Shown: positions 24,259-33,082, counted from the stretch's first letter. The stretch is 64,000 bases of DNA from Prevotella sp. UBA2742 (GCA_002353485.1 DEJS01000019.1:1-64000); one strand, 5' to 3'. Notes: generated by a model from the sequence alone, not told the origin. Program-made: numbers and translations.

Positions 24259-26196
24259 TCAGTCGGCATCGATGGTGATGCGTCCTTCCTTCTCTACGTC
24301 GCCCAGCAGAATGACGCGCGGAATGAGTTTCTCGTTCACCCTCAGGATGGTTCTGAGGTCGCGGTACAGGCGTACGCGGAATCGTATCATTCGGAAGTAG
24401 AAGAAGATGCCAGTGGGCAGGAACAGTCCCGTCAGCGCGTTGAGCCACTTGCGGCGGAAGGGCCGTGTGTGGGCGTGCGTGGCTATGACCGGGAACTGGT
24501 TCAGCTTCATCAGCACGTAGTTGTTCTTCGTGTACGACAAGTCCTCAATGGCCACCTCCAGGGCGTTGTTCAGGTGCTCTATCTCGTTGTCGTCGCCCGG
24601 ACGGAAGAAGACGCGTATTGGGTTAGGCCACCTGAGCAGCCTGTGCTGCTCCATGTATTGTGTCACCTCCATGCTGACGTTCTTCAGCAGCTCGGCGTCG
24701 GTCAGGTACTTCGGGTCTTCTATGATAACCTCCTTGCGCGTGATGTATCGCTTGGTGCGCAGTCCCAGCATGCGGCTGGCAATGCTCTTGTAGAGGTCAA
24801 TGTTGAACACCACCGAGTCGTTGTTGGCCTTGCGGGTAAAGAATATGGCGATGGGCGTCAGCACCACCGTTCCCAGCAGTTTGCCGAACCATACGGTCCA
24901 GTTGTCGTCGCGTGCCATCTTGGTGCCCGTGTTGTCGAGGATGTAGAAAACGATGAACACCAGTACCGAGATGATGACGGGCACGCCCAGTCCTCCCTTT
25001 CGTATGATGGCTCCCAGTGGTGCCCCGATGAAGAAGAAGATGAGGCAGGAGAGCGACAGCGTCACCTTGTTGATGGCTTCCAGCATGTGTACGCGCTCCT
25101 GGTAGTTCAAGTCGTTAGAGTACTCCACCTTGTACTCCATCTCGTTCATGGCCGCCTGTGCGTCGTTCGACGCCATGGTCAGCACCTGCTGTTTCCTCTC
25201 GCCCGAGAGCCGCTGGTACAGCGTGTCCAGGTTCAGGTCCTTGCGTGCGGCTTGCCTGACGGCCTTCAGCGAGTCGCTCTTCGACAGTATGGGCCTTGAC
25301 AGCGCCGAGCGCCGTGCGTCGAAGTAGAACTGGTGGCCCACGGAGTCGTTGAACTCGCGTATGGAGTCCAGGTCGTGCAGTATGGCTCCCATGCTCTTTG
25401 CGCGTGCGTCGCCGGCTATCCATCCTGCCTCTACCATGTCCAGTCCGCTGTCGAAGTCCAGCACTATCTGTTTCGTCGAGAATGTCTCGCGCCGGTACGG
25501 CACGTTGGCGGCCACGTTCATGCCCGACTGTCGCATGTTCTCAAACCACTCTCCGCTGTACAGCGTCAGCAGCAGGTGTTTCTTCTCGGCCGTTGCCTGA
25601 ATGTGCCCCGAGTCGGCCAGTATCACTGCCGCGTCCTCGTAGCTGCCGTTCATGCGGTATATCATGATGCCGTACAGCGTGCCCGTCTGCATGTCCTTCT
25701 TCTGTACGTAGAGGTTCGAGCCCGGTATGCCGTCGTAAAAGATGCCCTCGGGAATCTCCACCTCGGGGTTCTTCTGTTTCATCGACAGCAGTAGCTGGCG
25801 GAACGAGAAGAAAGCCTTTGGTGCTATCACCTCCTGGAAGAAGAACGATATGCAGGTGATGGCGCACACGATGACGATGAGCGAGCGGAATGCCTGCATC
25901 AGCGAGATGCCTGCCGCCTTGATGGCCGTCAGCTCCGACGACTCGCCCAGGTTTCCGAAGGTGATGAGCGACGACAGCAGGATGGCCAGCGGGAAGGCCT
26001 GTGGCATCAGCATCAGTCCCATGTACCAGAAGAACTGTGCCATGACCTCCAGTGACAGGCCCTTTCCTATGAGCTCGTCCACGTAGCGCCACAGGAACTG
26101 CATCATCAGCACAAACTGGCAGATGAAGAAGGTTGCAAAGAACAGCAGTCCGAACTGTTTTGCAATGAAAATGTCTAATTTCTTAATGCGCAACAT
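24259..26196 (-). CDS. LptF/LptG family permease
   Basis: A 645-residue inner-membrane protein of the LPS transport (Lpt) permease family, which with LptB2 extracts LPS and passes it to the periplasmic bridge. Three or four N-terminal helices (about 10-130) include 'QAFPLAILLSSLITFGNLGESSELTAIKAAG' (split here by the membrane), then a periplasmic jellyroll, then further helices at about 365-470. An extra ~160-residue C-terminal part beyond the E. coli length is usual for the long Bacteroidota version. A TACCTTTG box (minus strand, 26210-26217) leaves a leader of only ~10 nt. Confidence 0.85.
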   Translation of the reverse strand: MLRIKKLDIFIAKQFGLLFFATFFICQFVLMMQFLWRYVDELIGKGLSLEVMAQFFWYMGLMLMPQAFPLAILLSSLITFGNLGESSELTAIKAAGISLMQAFRSLIVIVCAITCISFFFQEVIAPKAFFSFRQLLLSMKQKNPEVEIPEGIFYDGIPGSNLYVQKKDMQTGTLYGIMIYRMNGSYEDAAVILADSGHIQATAEKKHLLLTLYSGEWFENMRQSGMNVAANVPYRRETFSTKQIVLDFDSGLDMVEAGWIAGDARAKSMGAILHDLDSIREFNDSVGHQFYFDARRSALSRPILSKSDSLKAVRQAARKDLNLDTLYQRLSGERKQQVLTMASNDAQAAMNEMEYKVEYSNDLNYQERVHMLEAINKVTLSLSCLIFFFIGAPLGAIIRKGGLGVPVIISVLVFIVFYILDNTGTKMARDDNWTVWFGKLLGTVVLTPIAIFFTRKANNDSVVFNIDLYKSIASRMLGLRTKRYITRKEVIIEDPKYLTDAELLKNVSMEVTQYMEQHRLLRWPNPIRVFFRPGDDNEIEHLNNALEVAIEDLSYTKNNYVLMKLNQFPVIATHAHTRPFRRKWLNALTGLFLPTGIFFYFRMIRFRVRLYRDLRTILRVNEKLIPRVILLGDVEKEGRITIDAD

Positions 26197-26227
26197 AGAA
26201 ATTCGGCTGCAAAGGTACAGAAATAAA

Positions 26228-26255
26228 TGAAGAGTGAAGAATGAAGAATGAAGAA
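26228..26255. repeat. Four 7-bp tandem units
   Basis: TGAAGAG followed by three exact TGAAGAA units. It lies between the lptF-like promoter and the START-like gene. Similar 'gaagaat' low-complexity sequence occurs inside a coding linker at 62094-62130. Confidence 0.7.
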
Positions 26256-26283
26256 TTTGCTGCCGCCTTAATGATTTTTTAAG

Positions 26284-26682
26284 TTACAGTCCGCTGACGC
26301 GGTGCAGCCGTTCCAGGTTGGCGTCCCACAGCTCGCGCAGCTCGGCTTCCTCTTCGTCGTCCTGGGCATAGTCGGTTATCAGCAGGTTCAGCTCGTCCGT
26401 CAGGTCGCTCTTCTCGATGCGCATCTCCCAGATGGCCTCAGGCGTCTCCTCGTGGTAGTCCCACAGCAGGCGTATGTAGCTGTACTTCTCCTTTTCTATT
26501 ACGCGCGACTGCTTTGTGTCGCGCTCCGTCCACGGGTGGCCCCATGTGAAGGTCAGTGTGTCTGCCTCTTCGGTAACGTTGTCTGCCAGCCATTTCTGAA
26601 GGCCGTGTGCATTGCTGATGAGTTCCCATACAATGCGTGGCGACTGTGTTGACAGCGGGTATTCAATAGTAAGTTTCTGCAT
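26284..26682 (-). CDS. START-like (SRPBCC/AHSA1-type) domain protein
   Basis: A 132-residue cytoplasmic protein with the helix-grip layout: 'IEYPLSTQSPRIVWELISNA', 'LQKWLADNV', 'TFTWGHPWTERDTKQSRV' and a long C-terminal helix ending 'LWDANLERLHRVSGL'. Family members bind hydrophobic ligands or Hsp90-like partners, but the Bacteroidota version has no assigned role. A TATTTTTG box on the minus strand (26727-26734) with TTTG 18 bp away is its probable promoter. Confidence 0.75.
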   Translation of the reverse strand: MQKLTIEYPLSTQSPRIVWELISNAHGLQKWLADNVTEEADTLTFTWGHPWTERDTKQSRVIEKEKYSYIRLLWDYHEETPEAIWEMRIEKSDLTDELNLLITDYAQDDEEEAELRELWDANLERLHRVSGL

Positions 26683-26774
26683 AGTAGTCTACGTGTTAGC
26701 GTGTAAATAGATATTGGTTCACCCTGCAAAAATACAAAAAAAACTCCATCCGCAAAAGTTTTTTCGGAAAAAAG

Positions 26775-26806
26775 TTTGGGTAATTCAAACTTTTGTATTA
26801 CCTTTG
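26775..26806 (+). promoter_or_regulatory. Promoter of tRNA-Met
   Basis: TTTG (26775-26778) and TACCTTTG (26799-26806) are 20 bp apart, a full match to the Bacteroidota consensus. The tRNA begins 19 bp downstream. Confidence 0.8.
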
Positions 26807-26825
26807 CACCCGCTTACAAGCAAAT

Positions 26826-26899
26826 GGCGGGGTAGCTCAGCTGGTTAGAGCGTCGGATTCATAATCCGGAGGTCGAGGGTTCGGGTCCCCCTCCCGCTA
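26826..26899 (+). tRNA. tRNA-Met (CAT anticodon)
   Basis: The 74-nt cloverleaf has a 7-bp acceptor stem (two G-T pairs), a GCTC/GAGC D-stem, the anticodon loop TTCATAA and a TTCGGGT T-loop; the T-stem has one A-C mismatch. The CCA end is not encoded. The acceptor and D-arm look like elongator tRNA-Met rather than initiator; a CAT anticodon could also belong to lysidine-modified tRNA-Ile, which is less likely here. Confidence 0.92.
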
Positions 26900-26952
26900 C
26901 GCAGGACAGGGTCGGCATGGTGCCGGCCCTGTTTTCGTTTTACTTCGTGTGC

Positions 26953-27056
26953 GGTTCAAGTCCGTTACAAGTCCGTTACAAGTCCGGTTCAAGTCCGCTT
27001 CATGTTCAGTATTTGTTCAGTATATGTTCAGTATATGTTCAGTGAATGACTGAACA
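26953..27056. repeat. Two adjoining arrays of four 11-bp repeats plus an inverted repeat
   Basis: Array A (26953-26996) has four 11-bp units: GGTTCAAGTCC, GTTACAAGTCC twice, GGTTCAAGTCC. After 6 bp, array B (27003-27046) has four 11-bp units of the type TGTTCAGTATA. The last B unit also forms an inverted repeat, TGTTCAGT (27036-27043) with ACTGAACA (27049-27056). The arrays occupy the 356-bp gap between tRNA-Met and the GH97 gene; apart from these, a hairpin at 27190-27220 and a promoter box at 27226, I see nothing else in the gap. Confidence 0.9.
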
Positions 27057-27189
27057 AGAACTGAAGAAATGATGCACATATAGTGGACGGGAACGGGGGC
27101 TTGTTTGGACCGGATTGTGGGTGTGGCGTTCGCCGGGTGTTTGGCTCCGGCGTTCAAGACTCGGGGATGTTACAAAGTGTAAAGTATAG

Positions 27190-27220
27190 GAGACGTGCAG
27201 CAAAGGGCGTCTCTTTTTTT
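27190..27220 (+). terminator. Terminator-like hairpin upstream of GH97
   Basis: GAGACG (27190-27195) pairs with CGTCTC (27208-27213) and is followed by seven T. It would end read-through from the tRNA or any transcript over the 11-bp arrays. A TAATTTTG box (27226-27233) just after it probably starts the GH97 transcript. Confidence 0.6.
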
Positions 27221-27255
27221 CTTTGTAATTTTGCGGCAGGATATATATTATAGAT

Positions 27256-29193
27256 ATGAAGACAATGAAATTTTCTTTGCTGGTGGCCGGGCTGTTGTGG
27301 ATGACGACGGCTGCGTGGGCCGACGGTTTCAGGAGTCCTGACGGCCGTATCTGTGTGACGTTGGACCTGCAGAGCGGACAGCCCTGCTATGGTGTGAGTT
27401 ACGACGGGAAGGTGGTGGTGGAGTCCTCGGCCTTGGGCATTGTGACGAACATGGGTGACTACTCGTCGGGGCTTGCACAGCGTGTGGCCGAGGTGCGTAC
27501 GGTGGCGGAGCGCTATGCGCTGCGCACCATCAAGCAGAGCACTGTGGACTATGAGGCCACGGAGGCCGTGGTGGGGTATGAGAAGGACGGTCTCCACGTG
27601 ATGGACATCGTGTTCCGCGTGAGCAACAGGGACGTGGCGTTCTGCTACAGGCTGCTGCCCCGGAAGGAGACGCGTGTCTGTGTGGTGGAGCGCGAGGCTA
27701 CGTCCTTCGTGATGCCTGACGGCACGACGACGTTCCTCTGTCCGCAGTCGAAGCCCATGGGCGGCTTCGCGCGTACGTCGCCCAGCTACGAGACGCCCTA
27801 CACGGTGGACGACGCCGTGGGCAAGAACGGTTGGGGCGAGGGGTATACGTTTCCTTGTCTGTTCAAGGCCCCTGCGGCCTGGGTGCTTGTCAGCGAGACG
27901 GGTACGGACGGCGGCTACGTGGGCTGCAGGCTGGTGAATGCCGGCGGCGGCAGGTATCAGATAGGGTTCCCCCAGGCGGGCGAGATGAACGGTGCCGGTG
28001 GCGTGACGGCTGCCGTGGCGCTGCCGTCGCAGACGCCGTGGCGCACCATCACTGTAGGACCGCTGCAGAATATCGTCGAGACTACCGTGCCCTGGGACTT
28101 GGTGAAGCCTAAGTACGAGGCGTCGCAGCAGTACCAGTATGGCAAGGGCTCGTGGTCGTGGATTATAAAGATGGACCCCAGCTGTAACTTTGACGAGCAG
28201 AAGCGCTACATCGACTTCTCGGCGCGCATGGGATGGCAGACGGTGCTGGTGGATGCCTTCTGGGACCGGCAGATAGGTTACGAGAAGATGGGCGAGCTGG
28301 CACGCTACGGCCGGGAGAAGGGTGTGGCCCTGTTTCTGTGGTACAATTCGAACGGTGCCTGGAACGACGCTCCCCAGACGCCCATCGGCAAGATGAACGA
28401 CGGCAGGACGCGCCGGCGTGAGATGCAGTGGATGAAGGACAACGGCATCAGGGGCATCAAGGTAGACTTCTTCGGTGGCGACAAGCAGGCTATGATGCAG
28501 CTGTACGAGGACATACTGAGCGATGCCAACGACTTCGGGCTGATGTGTATCTTCCATGGTTGCACGCTGCCGCGCGGCTGGGAGCGTATGTATCCCAACT
28601 ATGTGGCCTCGGAGGCTGTGCTGGCCTCAGAGAACCTGCACTTCGGCCAGGGGGCCTGCGATGCCGAGGCGCGCAATGCCACGATACATGCTTTTGTGAG
28701 AAACACCGTGGGGGCGATGGACTTCGGCGGGTCGGCGCTGAACAAGCGCTACAGTGCAGACAACCAGCACGGCACCTATCGGCGTACCAGCGACGTCTAC
28801 GCCCTGGCCACGGCAGTGCTCTTCCAGAGTGCTGTTCAGCACTTTGCGCTGGCACCCAACAACCTGTACGATGCCCCGGCCTGGGCCGTCGACTTCATGC
28901 AGCAGGTGCCCACGACGTGGGACGAGGTGCGGCTGCTGGACGGCTATCCCGGGCGCTACGTCATCATGGCACGTCGCAGCGGGTCGCGATGGTACGTGGT
29001 GGGCATCAACGCTACCGGGCAGCCTGTCAGGCAGACGCTGTCGCTGCCCATGTTCGAGCGCGGGCAGACGCTCACCGTATACAGCGACGACGCACAGCTG
29101 CAGGGCAGCAGAAAGACCGTGAAGCAGAACAGGAAACAACAGCTCGCCATCAGTATTCCGCAGAACGGAGGCGTGGTGATAGTGAATCAGTAA
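27256..29193 (+). CDS. GH97 glycoside hydrolase, probably retaining alpha-galactosidase type
   Basis: A 645-residue secreted enzyme with a signal peptide (about 1-22, ending TAAWA), an N-terminal super-sandwich (about 25-290), a catalytic barrel (about 295-545) and a C-terminal sheet domain. Barrel motifs include 'SWSWIIKMDPSCNFD', 'VLVDAFWD' and 'GIKVDFFGGDKQ'. Asp404 in the last is at the place where retaining GH97 members (alpha-galactosidase/arabinopyranosidase type) have their nucleophile; inverting SusB-type enzymes use Glu elsewhere. It heads a run of three hydrolase genes spaced 16 and 6 bp, so they form an operon aimed at plant polysaccharide. Confidence 0.88.
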   Translation: MKTMKFSLLVAGLLWMTTAAWADGFRSPDGRICVTLDLQSGQPCYGVSYDGKVVVESSALGIVTNMGDYSSGLAQRVAEVRTVAERYALRTIKQSTVDYEATEAVVGYEKDGLHVMDIVFRVSNRDVAFCYRLLPRKETRVCVVEREATSFVMPDGTTTFLCPQSKPMGGFARTSPSYETPYTVDDAVGKNGWGEGYTFPCLFKAPAAWVLVSETGTDGGYVGCRLVNAGGGRYQIGFPQAGEMNGAGGVTAAVALPSQTPWRTITVGPLQNIVETTVPWDLVKPKYEASQQYQYGKGSWSWIIKMDPSCNFDEQKRYIDFSARMGWQTVLVDAFWDRQIGYEKMGELARYGREKGVALFLWYNSNGAWNDAPQTPIGKMNDGRTRRREMQWMKDNGIRGIKVDFFGGDKQAMMQLYEDILSDANDFGLMCIFHGCTLPRGWERMYPNYVASEAVLASENLHFGQGACDAEARNATIHAFVRNTVGAMDFGGSALNKRYSADNQHGTYRRTSDVYALATAVLFQSAVQHFALAPNNLYDAPAWAVDFMQQVPTTWDEVRLLDGYPGRYVIMARRSGSRWYVVGINATGQPVRQTLSLPMFERGQTLTVYSDDAQLQGSRKTVKQNRKQQLAISIPQNGGVVIVNQ

Positions 29194-29209
29194 GACTAAA
29201 CACGACGAT

Positions 29210-31180
29210 ATGAAACGAAGCTTATTATCAACAGCGGTTCTGTGGCTGGCGCTTGGCGGCTGGGCACAGAACCCCATTATTCGCGACCAGTATGCTGCCG
29301 ACCCTACGGCGCGGGTGTTCAACGGGCGCATATACCTGTACCCCTCGCACGACATCGTGGCGCCCGAGGGGCAGCGGCAGGACTGGTTCTGCATGGCCGA
29401 CTACCATGTGTTCTCGTCTGACAACCTGACCGAGTGGCAGGACCATGGCGTCATAGTGAGCCAGGAGCAGGTGCCCTGGGGAAAGAAAGACGCCTACTCG
29501 ATGTGGGCACCCGACTGCGTGGAGAAGGACGGGCGCTACTACTTCTACTTCCCCGATGCACCCGCGTCGGGCAGGGGCTTCGCCATCGGCGTAGCCACAA
29601 GCGACTCGCCCACAGGGCCTTTCCGTCTGGAGCAGCAGTCCATACGTGGCGTCAGCGGCATAGACCCCTGCGTGCTCATCGATAACGACGGTACGGCATA
29701 CCTCTACTGGAGCGGCATGGGCATTCGCGGAGCCCGTCTGAAACGCAATATGACAGAGCTGGACGGCGAGTTGCAGGAGGTGACGCTGCCCCGTCGCAAC
29801 GACAGCATACCGGCCATGACGATGCTGGTGGGCGGACAGCCTATGGAAGGACTGCCCGAGGGGTTCAAGGAAGGCCCCTTCGCCTTCCGCCGGGGCGACT
29901 GGTACTACCTGACCTTCCCCTGGGTGCGTAAGGAGGGTGGGACAGAGACGCTGGCTTACGCCATGTCGCACTCGCCCTTGGGACCCTGGAATTTCAAGGG
30001 CATCATCATGGCCGAGCACGAGGACGGCTGCTGGACCAACCACCACAGCATCGTGGAGTTCAAGGGACAGTGGTACCTGTTCTATCACCATAACGACTAC
30101 TCGCCGCTGATGGACAAGCGCCGTTCGGCACGTATAGAGCGCATAGGGTTCAATGCCGACGGTACCATCAGAGAGGTTCGGCCTACCCTGCGAGGGGTAG
30201 GCGTCACGCCAGCCACCTCGCGCATCGAGGTTGACCGCTACAGCTCTGCGGGCAAGGGTTCTGCCATTGCCTATAACGACACGCTGCAGACCTTCCGTGG
30301 CTGGCATGCCGTACTGCCCGGCAAGGGCGCGTGGGTGAGCTACGGCGACGTAGACTACAGTGGACTGCGCCAGGGGGCCTATGCCGTGGCGAAGGTCAGG
30401 GCCCGGGCGAACACTGAAATCGCCCTGCGTGCAGGCAAGAAGCTGCTGGCACGCATTCCGGTAACGGTGATTACCCAGCGCGGACAGTTCCGTCGCGACC
30501 AGAGCGGACAGTGGCTCACGCTGACGGCTCCTCTGTCGCAGCAGCCCCAGGGCATGGCCGATATTACGGTGAGCTGCGAGGGCGAGGGCGTCGACATCGA
30601 CTGGGTGCAGTTCCGCAACCGTCCTGACTATTTTGCTGCAGTACCGCGTGGCAGTTTCCCATCGTATCCTGATTCTGCCGGTTTCATTCGGCGCTGGACC
30701 CTGCAGGAGCCCGTCTCTTACGAGGTGCGCTCAAATATCATGCTTACCGATACTTACCTTCAGGAGATGGTGTCGCGGGAGTTGCCCAAGGTGAACCGTA
30801 AGAAGGGCAAGTGGCATGTGCTTGAAAGTCAGTCGTATAATGTTCGCCTTTTCCGTTTTGCCGAGTTGAACGGTTGTCAGCCCTACAATGCCCTTTTCTG
30901 GGGAGAGACTACGATTGTCTGCCCCGTGGAGCAGTCGGACGTGCGCCTGGCCGCAGGTAGCAACGGGGCGTCGTGCTGGTGGCTCAATGGTGAGCCGGTG
31001 CTTACCCTTGACGGCGACCGGCGCATGGTGGAAGACGACGGGGTATCGCGACGGCTGACGCTGCACAAGGGTCACAACGTGCTGCGCTTCTGCTTGGTCA
31101 ACGGACCGGGGCTCAGCGACCTTTGTGTACGCTTCATCGATGAGAAAGGTAAACCGATTACTCACTTCTTTATTCCTTAA
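29210..31180 (+). CDS. GH43 glycoside hydrolase with CBM6-like domain
   Basis: A 656-residue secreted enzyme (signal 1-19, GGWAQ). The five-bladed GH43 propeller spans about residues 22-330: catalytic base Asp in 'QYAADPTARVFNGRIYLY', pKa-modulating Asp in 'GIDPCVLIDNDGTAYLYW', acid Glu in 'GFKEGPFAFRRGDWYY'. Residues ~340-470 look like a CBM6 sugar-binding domain (ending 'VDIDWVQFRN'). The last ~170 residues form an unrecognised domain. Likely activities are alpha-L-arabinofuranosidase or beta-xylosidase/galactosidase; the pectin context favours arabinan or galactan side chains. Confidence 0.88.
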   Translation: MKRSLLSTAVLWLALGGWAQNPIIRDQYAADPTARVFNGRIYLYPSHDIVAPEGQRQDWFCMADYHVFSSDNLTEWQDHGVIVSQEQVPWGKKDAYSMWAPDCVEKDGRYYFYFPDAPASGRGFAIGVATSDSPTGPFRLEQQSIRGVSGIDPCVLIDNDGTAYLYWSGMGIRGARLKRNMTELDGELQEVTLPRRNDSIPAMTMLVGGQPMEGLPEGFKEGPFAFRRGDWYYLTFPWVRKEGGTETLAYAMSHSPLGPWNFKGIIMAEHEDGCWTNHHSIVEFKGQWYLFYHHNDYSPLMDKRRSARIERIGFNADGTIREVRPTLRGVGVTPATSRIEVDRYSSAGKGSAIAYNDTLQTFRGWHAVLPGKGAWVSYGDVDYSGLRQGAYAVAKVRARANTEIALRAGKKLLARIPVTVITQRGQFRRDQSGQWLTLTAPLSQQPQGMADITVSCEGEGVDIDWVQFRNRPDYFAAVPRGSFPSYPDSAGFIRRWTLQEPVSYEVRSNIMLTDTYLQEMVSRELPKVNRKKGKWHVLESQSYNVRLFRFAELNGCQPYNALFWGETTIVCPVEQSDVRLAAGSNGASCWWLNGEPVLTLDGDRRMVEDDGVSRRLTLHKGHNVLRFCLVNGPGLSDLCVRFIDEKGKPITHFFIP

Positions 31181-31186
31181 ACCAGT

Positions 31187-32641
31187 ATGACGAAAAATGT
31201 ATTTCTTACTCTGATATTCCTGTTGCTCTTAGTGCTGCAATCTTCGGCCCAGACGGGACAGCCTTACATTCACGACCCATCGACGCTCGCAGAGTGTGAG
31301 GGCAAGTATTACACCTTCGGGACCGGCGCGGGAGGACTCATCACTGACGACGGCTGGTCGTGGCATAGTGGAGCAGAACGCCCGGGGGGAGGTGCTGCGC
31401 CTGACGTGATGAAGATAGGCGACCGATACCTAATAATATATGGTGCCACGGGAGGCGGACTGTTTGGTGGTCATAACGGACGCATACTGACCATGTGGAA
31501 CAAGACGCTGGACCCCAAGTCGCCAGACTTCAAGTATAGCCAGCCCGTGGAGGTGGCGTCGAGCGACGGCATGGAAGACTGCGACGCCATAGACCCCAGC
31601 ATGCTGCTGGATCCCACTACGGGAAGGCTGTGGGTGACATACGGCACTTACTTTGGCAGTGTACGCCTCATTGAGCTGGACCCCGCGACGGGTGAACGCG
31701 TGAAAGGCAACGTCGAGAAAGACATTGCCATCGACTGTGAGGCCAGTGCCTTGATATGGCGCGACGGATGGTACTACCTGCTGGGTACACATGGTACATG
31801 CTGCGACGGGGTGAACTCTACCTACAACATTGTTGTGGGGCGTTCGCGCAATGTTGAGGGACCTTATGTGGACAACATCGGGCGCGACATGCTGCACGGC
31901 GGCGGGCGCATGGTCATTGCCGCGGGACAGCGCGTCTGTGGTCCGGGACACTTCGGACGTACCGTTGTGGATGACGGCGTAGAGCTGATGTCGTGTCACT
32001 TCGAGGCCGACTTCGACCGTAGCGGACGTTCGGTGCTTGGCATCAGGCCGCTGCTGTGGCGCAACGGATGGCCCCAGGCAGGAGAACCGATACAAGGCGG
32101 GACCTACGAGATAGCCTCCGAGCGTAGAGGCTATTCGCTGGAGCTGGCTGTCGACTTCGTACGCATAGCCCAGGAGCGTGAGCCCTTCTGGCAGATGGAT
32201 GTCAACAAGCCCTTGGAGCGCATTGCCAACCAGCAGCTGGAGGACGTGGCCGCGAACTGGCCCGAAGGCAATATCGGCATACGTTGTGCTGACTACATGG
32301 CCCGGCCCCACCAGCACTGGACCATCACTCCCGTTGAAGAGGCGGGAGGCTATCTGAGCAATCCGTATTTCAAGATTACCATAGCAGGAACAGCGCGTGC
32401 GCTGGCTGCCACAGAAAGCTTGGAACTGACAGCTGTTCCGCAGTTTACCGGCAGTGACGAGCAGCTGTGGCGCATAGAACAGCTGACGGACGGCACGTAT
32501 CGTATGATGCCCAAGCGCATTCCCGGGCAGAGCGGACTGAACACACGCTACGTCGTCTACTCGGCAGCAGACTCCACTCCTACGCTGGCTGCCTACGATT
32601 TTGGCAGTGATAACTCGAAGTGGAACCTGACAAGAAGATAA
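31187..32641 (+). CDS. GH43 arabinanase-like enzyme with ricin-type C-terminal domain
   Basis: A 484-residue secreted enzyme (signal 1-22, LQSSAQ). The GH43 propeller covers about 24-330, with the base Asp in 'YIHDPSTLAECEGKYYTF', the second Asp in 'DAIDPSMLLDPTTGRLWVTY' and the acid Glu in 'IDCEASALIWRDGWYYLLG'. The 'GTCCDGVNSTYNIVVGRS' loop is typical of endo-1,5-alpha-arabinanases. The C-terminal ~130 residues resemble a ricin-B type lectin ('HWTI...QLWRIEQLTDGTYRM...'), a probable sugar-binding module. It starts 6 bp after the first GH43. Confidence 0.88.
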   Translation: MTKNVFLTLIFLLLLVLQSSAQTGQPYIHDPSTLAECEGKYYTFGTGAGGLITDDGWSWHSGAERPGGGAAPDVMKIGDRYLIIYGATGGGLFGGHNGRILTMWNKTLDPKSPDFKYSQPVEVASSDGMEDCDAIDPSMLLDPTTGRLWVTYGTYFGSVRLIELDPATGERVKGNVEKDIAIDCEASALIWRDGWYYLLGTHGTCCDGVNSTYNIVVGRSRNVEGPYVDNIGRDMLHGGGRMVIAAGQRVCGPGHFGRTVVDDGVELMSCHFEADFDRSGRSVLGIRPLLWRNGWPQAGEPIQGGTYEIASERRGYSLELAVDFVRIAQEREPFWQMDVNKPLERIANQQLEDVAANWPEGNIGIRCADYMARPHQHWTITPVEEAGGYLSNPYFKITIAGTARALAATESLELTAVPQFTGSDEQLWRIEQLTDGTYRMMPKRIPGQSGLNTRYVVYSAADSTPTLAAYDFGSDNSKWNLTRR

Positions 32642-32744
32642 AAAACATTGAAAAAGTGCTGTTATTCAACGGCTTGATACAAAAGGAAAAGTTCCTGAAA
32701 CGCTACGTAACGTCTGTTTGGAATAAAATGCGTACCTTTGCAAC

Positions 32745-32900
32745 ATGAAACCTGAACGTCTCATGAAAAAGATTTGTTTTAGTAATATTATCATTAGTAG
32801 TTTGTTTTGTAACCCCAAGGGCTGTTGGAAAGCGTTCCAACAGCCTTGGTGTTTTTATGGGCTGAAGGCAAAAGCGAGGGGAGTACGACCAGTGAAATAA
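32745..32900 (+). CDS. Possible small ORF in a short transcription unit
   Basis: A 51-codon frame (MKPERLMKKICFSN...) follows a TACCTTTG box at 32733-32740, with its ATG almost at the expected transcription start; an alternative ATG is at 32763. The protein has a short hydrophobic stretch and several Cys/Trp, and no family is recognised. The hairpin terminator at 32815-32849 lies within the frame, so the unit may instead be a ~110-nt RNA. It occupies the 441-bp gap between the GH43 gene and the HTCS regulator. Confidence 0.3.
   Translation: MKPERLMKKICFSNIIISSLFCNPKGCWKAFQQPWCFYGLKAKARGVRPVK
32815..32849 (+). terminator. Rho-independent terminator in the GH43-HTCS gap
   Basis: A 15-bp stem (32815-32830 with 32835-32849, one bulged G) is followed by a T-rich run. 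It lies 75-110 bp after a promoter box, so it would release a short RNA or protect the HTCS gene from read-through. Confidence 0.75.
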
Positions 32901-32963
32901 ACAATACGCCACGACGCCGGCGGCACAATGATGGCATTCGGAAGCTGGGTCGGTTAGTTACAT

Positions 32964-33011
32964 AAAGTTTACGAAAAGTAACATTTCTGAGGGTTACTTG
33001 TCGTAAAGTTT
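32964..33011. promoter_or_regulatory. Inverted repeat overlapping the HTCS promoter, possible operator
   Basis: 19-bp arms (32964-32982 and 32993-33011) match at 17 of 19 positions around a 10-bp spacer; the arm core is GTTACTT.TCGTAAA. The right arm overlaps the -33 box (33009-33012) of the regulator's promoter, a position suited to autoregulation. Confidence 0.5.
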
Positions 33012-33040
33012 GGTTATTATAATAATATTTATTATCTTTG
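33009..33040 (+). promoter_or_regulatory. Promoter of the HTCS regulator gene
   Basis: TTTG (33009-33012) and TATCTTTG (33033-33040) are 20 bp apart. The ATG of the regulator follows 42 bp later. Confidence 0.75.
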
Positions 33041-33082
33041 CCGTGTTTTTAACAAAACTTACTAACCGATACTTACTGAAAC

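Noticed and set aside
26953..27056. Plasmid- or phage-type replication iterons
   Set aside because: There is no replication initiator gene nearby, and the surrounding genes are ordinary chromosomal genes; a regulatory or slippage origin is more likely.
27154..28557. 467-codon frame antisense to GH97
   Set aside because: Composition is His/Arg/Leu-rich and its end crosses the terminator and promoter of GH97; the plus-strand gene is well supported.
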